Positions 1-10,960 of a DNA stretch of 64,000 bases are shown in pieces. Positions within the stretch are counted from its first letter, which is position 1; every line of letters starts with the position of its first letter. Below the pieces are notes generated by a model. That model saw only the letters and a list, made by a program, of their open reading frames with translations. It did no database searches and had not been told where the DNA came from. The translations under genes and the position numbers were made by a program. This DNA comes from Anarhynchus alexandrinus (lineage: Eukaryota; Chordata; Aves; Charadriiformes; Charadriidae): assembly GCA_008711295.1 (NCBI GenBank), contig VUYV01000073.1, positions 788,894 to 852,893 on the forward strand, read 5' to 3'.

Positions 1-2568
1 GAATAGGGCATGCTTTTTCGCAGTCATAAGAGCTGGGCAAGACAATTTATTTTTGCCCTTGTGTTGGTTTAGGGCACCGTCAGTAGCACGGAAAAAGCGA
101 TAGTCATTACCAGCAAAAGTGTTGATGTCTCATATGAAATAATCTGGGGCACCACACATAACATTTTCCCTTCAGGATTTTCTGGGCAGGATTTTCAAGC
201 ACTCTGCTTTGTGGCAGCCAAAGGTTGCAATTGCTTTGTTATCTCCCACATGTTTTCTTGCCAAATGTTTCCACAGTTGTCTGCTATTCAAATAATGTCT
301 TACCAATGCGGTGGTCATTTTGAAGGTGCTAGGGAACAAGCATGGTTCATGGGCTATTTTCAGAGATCCTAAGCAATAGCTGTAATTTCTTCAGCACTGG
401 GACGCACCAAAGAGTGTTTTTCTTTTTGGATGTCCTACCTCACATGGGCACATCACCATTTCTCACATTTCTGGCAATGGTAAATAGGACCCACTCGCTA
501 GCCTCAGTCAGAGCGAGTAACTGTGCCAGACCCTTGAAGAAAATATGATGGTGATTCTGTGGGAGGCCCCAGATACTCCCCCGGGGCCCTGCAATACATC
601 AATCCTGCTCCACAGCATGGACTCAAAGTCAAAACAAATGTTTTTGAAAAGTGCAAGGTAAGACTTATGGACAAATAAAGGCAGCAAGTGAAAAAAAAAA
701 CAGGAGATGGGCAATGATCCTTACCAGCCCCTCACATAGTGGACTGTGTGTCATTCTGTAATTGCCAGTCCAGCCACTAAAAATCCTGCGCAGACAAGAA
801 ACTATTCAAGACATTCACTAGATCAGCCATCACAGTGGGCTGGAGCCCGAAGATTTCTGCTAGCATCATTGCCACACACGTCAGGGTTGAGGCTGATCTC
901 CTATGGGAATGGGATACAGGACTAGAGTACAAATCAAGCAAGAAACTGCGTGGCTCAAGGGCAGCAAGGATCTAGTCTCCTTCCATTGCCTGACCTTCGT
1001 CAGAGAGTTTTTAGGTCTGTCTTTCTTCACCATCACGCACTTGGGGCCAGTTTTGAACGCGGAAGCCTCTTGCAGCACATCCCAGTCCACAGCCCCCCCT
1101 TTCTTCAGGCAAAGGGGGACCTCAGCACCTGGTCAGAGGTGAGCTGAGTGCTGCTCGTCCTTCAGCCAGTGAAGCCCTCTCACCGGGGTGCAGTGAGCCA
1201 GTGGACTGTGGGAGAGGTCAGGATGCTTTTGTCACTCAGAGGAGTCTGTCAGTGCAGGATGTGAGCCTAAATATCCCCTATTTGTGGAAAAGCATTTTCT
1301 TATTAACCAACCTGTATTTGACAGGGTTTTTACTGAAACAACAGCCTCCCCCAGGGCAGGTAAATGTGACTGTGGCAGCAGTTAGCGTTCCCCGGGGCCT
1401 TCCTGCATCTAGGATGCAATTAGATACATTTGTCTGCAAATGCTTTAAATATTTCAGCTGGTATGCCATTAAGGAATAAGAAAAGGTTTTATGTTAAGAG
1501 AGACTCAGAGCGCTGCAAGGCAGCCAATATCACAGACAAGGCATAAGAATGATTTGGGATAGATAATGGTTGTGAGTAATGTTATAAATGATCTCATAGA
1601 CTTCTTTTTTTCCTGTGAAGTAAATGACCTTCCTTCTTCCACTTAGGGAGCCATGTGGCCATTACAGTGTGAAAAATGTCTCTCTCTCAGCCAGGACTGC
1701 TCAGTACATTTTTACTGAGGTCCACTGGATAATTTTAATTACATTTGTGCATTTTCACTCAGCTCTTTAATGTGGTCTTACCAGGTCCTCCTCCCCTCCA
1801 AGACGTGGGGAGGACAGCACGGGACAAGGGTTCTCTGGCAGGGACGCAGGAGGCTTCATACATCTAGGTCTTTTCTGATGTGTGAAACATCATTTACACA
1901 GCCCACATCTCACCTTTACCCTTTTGACGCCAGGTTCAGTGCTAGCACTCTCATTGACAGCAGCAGGAAGATTTACTTGTATTGCAGCTGGATTTGGGAG
2001 CGCTAATGAGAACCACGGCACAACATGATGAGACATTACACGTCTGTAACAGAAAAAAAAAAAATAAAATCCCTATTTCAAAGATCTGATGGGCAATAAG
2101 ATGTGAACACAACATGCATGGGAGGACACAGGCAGTGGCATTCTCTATGAGTGGGAGGCCCCTCATAGAGAGACCCGGAGCACTGACGTGATGCTACCAA
2201 GTGGGTTATCGGTGGGCATTGCACAGCGGCAGCAGTTGGCTCAGGCTTCCTCCGCACCTCTCCAGGATGAGTCTTTGCAGGTGCCACGTCTTCCACCCCT
2301 GCTGCTGCACACATAGCCGCGAAGCTGTAATGTGGCGGTTCTAATTTGAGATGTGCCTAGAGGCAGGGCTGCCCCAAGATCCCACCTTTGCTCTCTTTTT
2401 CTGTGTTAATGCAGTGACAAATAAGCTCCATTTGGAAAAGAAACCCACTCGGGACCCACTTAAAAGCTTTCCTTTCCTCCTTATTTGGTAAAATTTTCCT
2501 CCTTTCCATCTCTGTGGCATGTGCAAGTGATGTGAAGAGAAAATAATAGTACCTTCATTATGCCTTTG
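1..2568. other. Unique intergenic or intronic DNA, no gene seen
   Basis: No recognisable protein domain, RNA gene or interspersed repeat was found. Only short A-rich tracts stand out (near 688-701 and 2052-2064). The open frames are below 95 codons, overlap on opposite strands and have no family resemblance. A CAAG|GTAAGA donor-like site at about 656/657 has no convincing exon upstream. Confidence 0.6.
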
Positions 2569-2569
2569 T

Positions 2570-2604
2570 TTTCATAAGATATTTGCGCAGGAGATCTTAT
2601 GAAA
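2570..2604. repeat. Short inverted repeat (11-bp arms, 13-nt spacer)
   Basis: The arms TTTCATAAGAT (2570-2580) and ATCTTATGAAA (2594-2604) are perfect reverse complements around a 13-nt spacer. The element could form a small hairpin or be a paired protein site. Nothing nearby indicates a function. Confidence 0.7.
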
Positions 2605-5600
2605 GGAGGCCTTATGCCCTGATCAGCTTTTATTATTCTGGATGTCTAGTAATGGGTGAATAGCATGAGAAAGTATTACATACTTGTTATAAGTTTAAGC
2701 ATTTGTAATCGTGTATTCAAAATTGTTAGACACCGTATCTAAAAGTCCAACCGAGACATCTGTAGGAAGCGCAAAACCCCCACAAAAATATTTCAGTGAT
2801 ATAAATTATTCAAATCATTATTAATATCACCCACTCTACTAGTCAAAGTCTATCTGCAGGATTCCTGCATGGGATAAGATTCATCACACAAGGCAACAAT
2901 TCTGCAACTTCTTTTGAATCCCAAATTGTTATATTTACCGCAAAAACTTTTTTTCAGTCAGAGTCCCCTTGAGATGTGCTTCAACCTAAAATGTCAGTTA
3001 AAACACTCCATCAAGATCTGATGCCCTGCCTCCTTTTTCATTCAGGATTTATTCTGGCAAAGCTCCCCTCAAGTCAAGTAGAGACACCACCACTCTGAAC
3101 AAAAGCTTTACAGTTTGACTCAATAAACTTGTCATCTTCGCACAAAGAAATGGGTAAAAATGCAAACAAGCCATTGTCCCAATGTGTCACGTAGCTTATA
3201 GGAAGGACGCTTCACTTAGCCTTTAAGTGAGCCGCCGGACCAACGCTGGCAGTGATGGGTGCTGCTATGTTTAAACCTTTAGTCACGGCAGTCCTACAGT
3301 GACCCTCGGTTCGCTCCGCTTTGACAGTCTGTGGTGGCCACGCAGGGGAAATGACAACCCAGCTCAAGCTTGTAAGTCTTGATGCATTTCTGGTGCTCAC
3401 ACCGATGCTCTGGTCTCCCACCCTGCCCCATCTCGTGGCGTGGTGGGAGCCTACATAGGTACGTCCACCCTGAGTGCTGGAAACCTGCCAGCAGCTATCC
3501 CACAACCCCCTGTCACTGTTTTCTGGCCTTTCTGCCAGAACATAACAATTTACTTTCCACCACTTCCTCTCCTTTCCATAGATAAGGTCTGACAGCACTA
3601 GAAAATGGGCTGCTTACTGACGCACGGTGAGGGTGGCTCTGGTGCCAGACTATAAGATGTAATTAAGATATGGGCAGGTGACTCCCATATGGTGCAGGCT
3701 GACCGGTTATGTAGAGAGACCTTATGCTAGACTAGTAAATTGTCACGTCCTATTTCCAGGGAGACTAGATGGTGCATTCATGCCATATCAGTGTACACTC
3801 TCTGCTGCATTTGACAGAATATTTCTTTCAAGTTTATCACTGTTTTTCAGAACCTGTAGACCAAAATACCTAACATAACTCATTTACACTCTTCTCAACA
3901 TCATCAAATATTAGTGCCTAAAATTCATGGGCATTCAGGGTGAAAGATTGCCTGGATTTGAGGCAGATGTTATTGTGCAATAAAATGTTCATGTTCAGAC
4001 TTGAAAAAGACAATGATTTAGTGTAGTATTGATTTTTTAAGGAGAGGGAGAATTGCGATTGGTGATTGGAGTTAGTCCAGCTTAGAGATGAGGCAAAGCA
4101 AATGAGAAGATTCATCTACTTATGTTAGGTACTTCGTTTCCCTTACTTAGATAATTACTCATCTGCCATTGTAGAAAACCTCTACAAACACAAATGTAAT
4201 GTCTCTGTAAGGTAGGGAAGCATTGTTACCTTCCATTATGCTCACAGCAGAGGCCCCAGGAGGTTGAGGCAGTGCCACATACTTTGGTGAGGTCACTGCT
4301 GAAGGCCACCACCACAGTACAAGCCCTGAGGACACTCCAGCTGCCATCAGACCAGGGGTATGGTTGACCAAACAACCTGCCTCAAAGGGTCATTCTCACA
4401 CTTGCCCCATACCTGATATGCCCACGCTTCTTACACCCTCTGATCCCAACCCCTGGAGGTGCAGACATGTCAGGTGTCCAACCCCCTGCAGCCCTCACCT
4501 TCCCACCGAGCATGGTGTTGTGGTAGGCTCCACTCATGTTGTTACCAAACACAGAAGGCCTCAGGCAGGCTGCTCTCCTCTGTACCAGGAGCTCCAAAAA
4601 TCTCTAGAGGCTGCTTCCACCATGCCCAGACCAGTTAAATTCGGGACACCTATCATGAACCTCACTTGCTTTTTGCACAGATGAGGTGTAAGACAGTGAG
4701 TGAACTAAGAGTTTGCCCAATCAAAATAACAAGCAGATGTTGTAAAGGGCAAAAATATTTTGCAATTGTCAAATGCAAAAACTTCTGTTCTTAAATGCAA
4801 GAAAATTGTAATGGTTTCCTGCAGAGAGGCTACTGGCAAGGACTAAACCTGAAAAGTAGCCCACATTTAATAGCATTGTGCCATTAGTGACTAAAAATGA
4901 AATAAAACTTTTACAAAAGTTCCAGACTTCCTCACTGGGGAATCCACAGATATAGAGGTATTTTCATATCGCTTTTTTTATTTGGACCAGCTCAGACTAA
5001 GCATAGACCACACACTGAAAGACTGGTCACTCTCTATTACAACAGTCATCTGGAATCCCGTCAGATTAAATGTGCCCAGACCACAGCTGGTTTATGCCTG
5101 GAATAGGTTACTGCAGAAAAAAAAAGAAAGCATAAAAATGTAATGTGGTCAAAACCTTAAAAATACATAAGAAAGATAGTCTGCCCTTTTAGCACTTACT
5201 TGGGGTCTGCAGAAGTGCAACAAATAAAAAATTAGAGCCACTAGCCCTTGCTGACTTACTGTGTCAGGTCTCAAATCCAGATTATGAGGTATCCATCCAT
5301 CTTCTTGGTAAAGTGGATCTGTTACTACCATCTATAAAAGAACAGAGGCAGGACAGTTTTCCCTACCAAAAGAAAATCAAAGGGCTGGAAAATCCAGAAA
5401 ATAGCCTGATGGTCTTCCCTTGTGTCCTGTTCTTATTCTGCATGCTGTCCTTTACCAACATGGTGAACCACTGCCAGCTCACTTGCCTGGCTGTGAGGTC
5501 AATGTCCCACAGACAGGGCTACCTAGACAGAGCCCTCAGGCTCACAGTGGTGAGACCAGCCTGGATAACCCCTCTCTGATGTGCTGAGGAGGAGTGGCAG

Positions 5601-5956
5601 GCAACTGTGACTATGCATTCATGGTCTCACACAAGGTGGTGCAGAGCTAAGACCTGGCAGTTCTTGCTGCCAGGTGTCCACAGGATTGCCTGGGTTGCTA
5701 CTCCTCAGGATCTTCCTGAGCACATTAACGGTCCAGGTGCAGCCCACTGCTTAAGTATTTGACTTTCAGGAGATCTCCTCCAAATGAAACTCCTTCCTGG
5801 CCTTCTCAACAACAACCACAATGTCATTTACTCTGTCCAGTCTATCTGAGCTTTGCAAGACAGTCAGAAGCCATCTTGATCCTGACAAGTAGGTCACCAA
5901 GCCAAAGCATAAGCTTGACTCCAGTTGTTGGAGGTCTCTGCTGGGGTATTGGTGCG
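2605..5956. other. Unique intergenic or intronic DNA, no gene seen
   Basis: No recognisable coding exon, RNA gene or repeat family. The longest open frame (3212-3598, minus, 128 codons) has no motif I can identify and overlaps an open frame on the other strand, so I treat it as chance. Confidence 0.55.
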
Positions 5957-6480
5957 GCTGTGTCAGAAGGGCCACAACCCTACAGGTGTGCCAGCTGGGC
6001 CACTCACCCCTCCCAGGTCTATCTGCAGGGTCAGGCTTAGGTGCTGTGTGGAGCACCTCACATCTGTAGCAGAATTACCTCCCCACATCCTTACTTCATT
6101 CCTGGGGCTGTTCCCATCCCTAGCCTGGTAGTAGGCTTTCCTCAGTTCTTCCCTTTTTCTGTGGCACTGGTTGCAGCATGAATTTACCCGTAACCTCAGT
6201 TGCCGTCAGCAGCAATCTCCATGCAGTGGTGGCTGTTGCAGGTAGCTTTTCCAAAGCAGGAATCCTATACTTTCTCTTTCAGAACAGAAAAGAGGATACA
6301 GGACTCCAGCCGGGCCATATACCAGGATACATCTTCTGTCTGTCCCTTGGTGGTTCTGTGGTGGCAAACTGCAAGAAGCTGCATGAGGATCTGATCAATC
6401 TTGTCACACAGTTTTCTCATGGCGTCATGGCTGTGCGCAGGAGGACTCAGAGCAAACTCCAGAGAGGGTATTGTGGAGCA
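5957..6480 (-). pseudogene. Possible degenerate protein-coding remnant, Myb/SANT-like resemblance
   Basis: On the minus strand two adjacent stretches are open in different frames. The first (6480 to about 6265) encodes 71 residues including MRKLCDKIDQILMQLL and TEDVSWYMARLES, ending at a stop. The second (about 6205 to 5960) follows a TGA and encodes QCHRKREELRKAYYQARDGN. That second string resembles the QC-x-x-K-x-x-ELR-x-AY-x-x-AR-x-x-N core of Myb/SANT-like (trihelix) DNA-binding domains found in transposon-derived vertebrate proteins. The match was made by eye and is short; the following residues (SPRNEVRMWG) fit only loosely. The frameshift and stops argue that any coding sequence here is dead. 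It may instead be coincidence; the plus-strand open frame at 6178-6540 has no resemblance I can name. Confidence 0.22.
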
Positions 6481-6540
6481 CTATCCGTCTTCCCAAGAGT
6501 GCATTCTGTGGAGGGCAACGTAAGGCCAAGTTTCTTGTAG

Positions 6541-8199
6541 GTTTCAGCCCTAGATGCTAGCTGAAGTGCATGCTGCTTTGACAGCTGGGCACCTGGGCAA
6601 TGGAGAAAACTGGCCTTGAATGTTCCAGCAGGGGCACCGTTTATTAGATAGTGTTTTACCTAAAGACCATGTTGAAGATACCTCAGGAAACAAGCAGCAG
6701 AGCAGGGTGTTGGGATTCAGGTCTCCAAATGCAGCTATCGACCTCCTCATCCGTCCGTCTTCACCACTGCTGTATCCCCTTATGCAGATGCCTATGCACA
6801 AAACAACCCCTATTTAAAAAAGAGCAAAGCAACATTTTTCTTATCACCTAGCGGGCTTTGTAACATACCATATTATTTTCCTTCCAAGCGTAACAAAACT
6901 CTGTGGCAGGATTTATCGGCACACCAATAACACTCTCTATTCAGTGCAGGTGAGAGAACAAAGCGGGGCCTCCCTGCCTGCCCTCGAGGACCTTACGCGG
7001 TGCCTACACAAACATTAGCAATATGTGTAGCCGTTGCACTGTGCGCTTACAGGGTGGAAGTGTCAATCTGATCTCCTGAAAGGGTATTTTTCGTGATGCC
7101 TCATGACATAATATTCTCGTAGCATCTTTAATTTAAAACAAAAGCTCCTGCTGAGGATTGCTCTTACAGTCTTACCGACCTGAAGAAATCAAGCGGGGAG
7201 ACGGCATGCAGACAGCAATACCTTAGAGGATGCCGCTCACGGCTCTTTCATTGCTTGTTTGACGGTAATGCAAAAAAGGGCACAATCAAGATCAGCATCG
7301 GTTGTGCTGTGTGTCGCCCAAATACACCGGGAGATACAGTTGCAGGCCTGAAAATCTGTAGGCATATTTAACTAGCTGCTTTTGATCTGTGTAGCACCTT
7401 GAGGTAACAGCGACTCTGACTTGACAGGTAGAGCAGAAAGCTGAAGAAGCCAGAGGCCAGGTCTGCACAGTGTCATCCGCACACATGTGCGCTACTGACA
7501 CTATTAAAACAGGGTGTTGTCAAAGAAAAACTTGATCTGATTCACCAAATCGTAACTCTGTCTGTGCACTGCACCCATTCTGGGTGTACTTTTAGCTGAA
7601 TTTTGGCTGTTTTCCTGAGCTGATACTTGAAATCCTCAGTCCACTCTTTGCACATACATACATATAAGGAGTCAGGCACATGGTCACCACAACCATTTGT
7701 GCTGTGGAGGCATCTGAGCCACCAGCCAGCTACTGAAGAATATTCAGGAAAGCTGTACATCTTGAAGCCCATTTCCCTCCTGAGCCCGAGTGCTTTGCAC
7801 CTCTCATGCAGGAATGGACTTGGGCTACAGTGCAGCTATGCAGAGGCTTCAGTAGCAATATGGGGACAAGGTAACCTGACCCCATCTCCCACCCTCACAC
7901 CACAGCAAGCCCTCTCCTCATCTGTATCAACCCAACAGTTCGTAGACGCTGTCTGCTTCTAGACCTAGGACCCCCCAAAATATGTATTTGCTCCTTTCAT
8001 TCAAACAGAAGAGGTGCCTGATCTACTTTACAGCGTGGGCCCACAAGCAGCTCTGTCAGCACAGCTGAGGGGAAGGAGCCCTGCCGGGGGAAAAGAAGGG
8101 CTGAAGGGGAGGTGGAGGCTCCTGAAGTTGGCTTTGACACCAGCACTGGGATGTCTGAAAAGCTCAGCCTCAAGAGCAACAGGTATGGGCACCGCTACC
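6541..8199. other. Unique intergenic or intronic DNA, no gene seen
   Basis: No domain, RNA gene or repeat recognised. Open frames up to 111 codons (7627-7962, plus) lack identifiable features. Confidence 0.55.
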
Positions 8200-8281
8200 T
8201 GCTCTAATTCTCCTTCTCTCCACCCTGGTGCTATTGCAGGCCAGCAAGAGTACCAGGGTGGAGAGAAGGAGAATTAGAGCA
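8200..8281. repeat. 82-bp near-perfect palindrome (30-bp perfect arms)
   Basis: Positions 8200-8229 and 8252-8281 are exact reverse complements over 30 bp. The left arm starts TGCTCTAATTCTCC and the right arm ends GGAGAATTAGAGCA. The 22-nt centre also largely pairs: 8231-8232 with 8249-8250, 8234-8237 with 8244-8247, and 8239 with 8242. Only three base pairs fail Watson-Crick pairing (8230/8251, 8233/8248, 8238/8243). A transcript from either strand would fold into a stem of roughly 38 pairs with a tiny loop, and the DNA could extrude a cruciform. Symmetry stops abruptly outside 8200 and 8281. It is not a transposon terminal repeat that I recognise. A template-switch mutation, a MITE-like element, a small-RNA hairpin or an assembly fold-back artefact are all possible. 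Confidence 0.95.
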
Positions 8282-10440
8282 TACCGAGAGAGAAAAGAGA
8301 CCATTAGCTGCACAGGAATGCTGTTTTAAGGTAGTAACTGCCATTGCTTTTCCTCTCTTTATTCTATTTCTCTGAAATGAATAATTTAGAAAATTAATAG
8401 ATTAAAAATTAATACATGCCATTGCAGAATGTGCATGAAGACACATTGCTAGAGATTATCCTTTCCCCATTCATACCGCGGGCCCAAAGCTGACCCTACC
8501 CCACTAGACTCAAATGTTTTTATTTTTCCTTTGTGCATTTTGGATCCAATAGCTCAAGGGGAACTGAACAAAGCTGGGAAATGAAATTACCAGCATGCAA
8601 ACAAGACAGATCATGACTGTGACATTTTTACAATAAAAAATGAAAAATAAAAGCACAGAGAAAAGAAGGACTGACTGAAAGGGTATGTGATGAATTCCCC
8701 CTTGAGAACCTGTTTCTGTGTCTTTTGGGATTAATTTAGTCAAGGAGGGGACTGTGGATATATTATAGATGCCTGCTGTTTCAACTGCAAGGTACTCTAA
8801 GCAACACAAAACCTTAAAAATACACAAAGCACAGGCATAAGCCCAAGAGAGATGGCCAGGAAGTAGTATGTCCAATGTTCAACATCCAGTATCTGGTAGA
8901 AAAGTTTCTATTCAGTTTACAGCAGTTAAAAAAAAAAGTACTTTTATTAGAAAAAGGGAAAATAAAATATTTCATGGTAAACCACAAGTTAATGACCATT
9001 TGCAAGGAAGAGCTGTGCACTCGCCAGGGAGGCAAGTTTTGTGATCCAGCCTTCGGGTTTGAGACAAGTTCAAATTTTAGTAGAATCAATGCAACACTTT
9101 TAATTTTTCCAAGGCAAACCAAATGAATACCCATCAGTGCTTTATCTATTTTTACACTCTTAGGATTCACGTCATGGTATTTTCTGAGCCGCTACTGTGT
9201 GTGAACTTTTATAGGAACTTTCATTATTATCTGCCTGATATGGATGTGAAAAGTTTTGGTCAGGGTGAGGCTAAAGTCTGATGCAATGCACTCAAAATTT
9301 TCCGTGGTACAGGCTGGCTTTTCTCTAGGTTGGTCAGCTCTTTGTTTCAAATCTGTGTCAATTGCTTGTGATTTCTTCACCTTGGGTTCAGTCTCTGCTT
9401 TTCTCCTCACCCATTTCTCCTCTATTCTCGTTCCTTACCCCCTCCTTCCACTCGTCTTTCATTTCCACTTGGATTGTGCCTTCCCAACTGGAGATACAAC
9501 CCTCAAAAGAACCCCCCCAAAACCCCAAAACAAAACACAAATCACACAAGCAGCATGCAATTAGTCTTGTATTTGCTGCCATCACATTATTTGCTGTGCT
9601 TGAACATTACGTCCTATTTCTGCCCGGGTCCAGAGCTAAACAAAGACATTCTGGCAGCTGGGACCACCCTACTCCCTTTTTTTAAAACATTGCTTTGCAT
9701 CCCCTCTCCTCCCCTGCCACAAGCACCAAGCATCCGGGCTGGAGAGACACAGGGCAATGGGGCCCTCCGTGGGCTGGGAAGCAGGTCCTCTCCTCCCCAG
9801 GGCCCTCAGGCATCGCCACTGCCCCAATGAGTTTCTTCCCCCTGACAGAGAAATGCAACAGCAGCAGCTAAATCAGGGAAGGAGAAGGCTCTGTAAAGAT
9901 GGGGAAGGTCACTGTCCCACAGCAGGGGACAGCCTCTGCCTGCATTTCTCTGTCACAGGTCTTCCCTGGTACCTTCTGAGGGCCTTGGACCTCTCCAGCG
10001 TGGAGAGGCTGGGGCTCTGCAGCTGTGCTGCACCAGGAGAGAAACTGGGGCTTTTCCCCTCCTCAGTTCTTTCTGAAAAAACAGGATGCTGGGAACATGC
10101 ACTTGCATCCAGGGCTCATCCCAGGACATTTGATCCCCTCATCCTCAACCCCAGGGAGTCTATGGTCCCACAGGACACCTCGCAGGCACTACCACCCAGA
10201 CAACATCAGGAGCCAGAAGGGCCGCAGCATATTCACCTCCTCCTAGCATGCCTCTTCTTAGTGGCATCAAGAGCAAGGTCTCCAGCCTACCCCTTGCTAC
10301 GGCCTAGCTTTGTCTGTCTGTCTGTTTGTCCAGCAGGAACCAGCTGCTAGTTTTGCGGTGTCTGGCACACCCAGGTTCTGGTTCTGCTGGCCCCTTAATG
10401 GCTGCTCTAACAAATCATTTTATTAATAATTATTACGGTT
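8282..10440. other. Unique intergenic or intronic DNA with chance ORFs
   Basis: This contains the window's longest open frame (9757-10350, plus, 197 codons). It is rich in Pro, Leu, Arg and Ser, has no domain, and overlaps another frame; its length fits its locally GC-rich base composition. A short TGTC tandem repeat lies at about 10311-10327. No gene or repeat family is recognised. Confidence 0.5.
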
Positions 10441-10447
10441 GACTTAC

Positions 10448-10558
10448 ATTGTCCCCCTCCACAGTGTACAAGTTGGCCTTGCAGAGCAGTCGCTTGCACG
10501 CCTCGTCCCCTGACACAGCTGCATTTTCCATGGTGTGCCTGATGTGCGTGTAATTCAT
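10448..10558 (-). CDS. Candidate minus-strand first coding exon (37 codons), unidentified gene
   Basis: Reading the minus strand, an ATG at 10558-10556 follows an in-frame TGA two codons upstream. It opens exactly 37 codons that end at AAT|GTAAGT, a donor matching the consensus at intron positions +1 to +6 (the GT is at 10447-10446). The encoded peptide begins MNYTHIRHTMENAAVSGDE and ends NLYTVEGDN, and its composition looks protein-like. The frame runs only four more codons past the donor before a stop, which is what a real exon-intron edge would give. A possible acceptor (CCACAG on the minus strand, about 10577) lies just upstream, so this could instead be an internal exon carrying the start codon. 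I do not recognise the protein. The length is too short to exclude chance, and a third frame is open across the same bases. Confidence 0.3.
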
Positions 10559-10559
10559 G

Positions 10560-10960
10560 GCTCAGCTGGGATTTCTGTGGCATAAATAGCATTACACCAC
10601 TATAAAATGACAATAGATGCCAGAGCTGTTATCCATCGAAGTGGAGCCCGAGAGTGCAACTTCTACCAGACTAGCAACAATTAGGTTTGCAAGTGTAACC
10701 AGATCCTATTGTTCATTCCAGCTCTGTTTGGGCATCTGTAACAACTGGTTATGTTGTAAGACCACGATGGCTTCCAAGTAAGAAATCACAGCGTTCTCAT
10801 TATGTGCTGAGTGTTCATCACATCAGATCCATTTCTCAGCATTTAATGTTAATTACTAGCTTGGTTTTATATTAGCTGAGAGCTAAATGATGTAGTACTG
10901 CAGAAAACTATTAAGATCTGCGTCACATAGGCAAACATAACCATCCACTTCCAGAATGTG
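10560..10960. promoter_or_regulatory. Candidate conserved regulatory block beside the 10.5 kb exon candidate
   Basis: The sequence has the texture of vertebrate conserved noncoding DNA: low repeat content and many homeodomain-type AT cores. It contains TATAAAATG on the plus strand (10601-10609) and a CATAAATAG element at 10581-10589. It could be promoter or upstream sequence of the minus-strand exon candidate, though the TATAAAA is oriented for plus-strand transcription. Conservation itself cannot be seen from one sequence. Confidence 0.25.

Noticed and set aside
9757..10350. Longest ORF of the window (197 codons, plus)
   Set aside because: No domain, no splice or promoter context, skewed composition explained by GC-rich DNA, and overlapping frames. 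Treated as chance.
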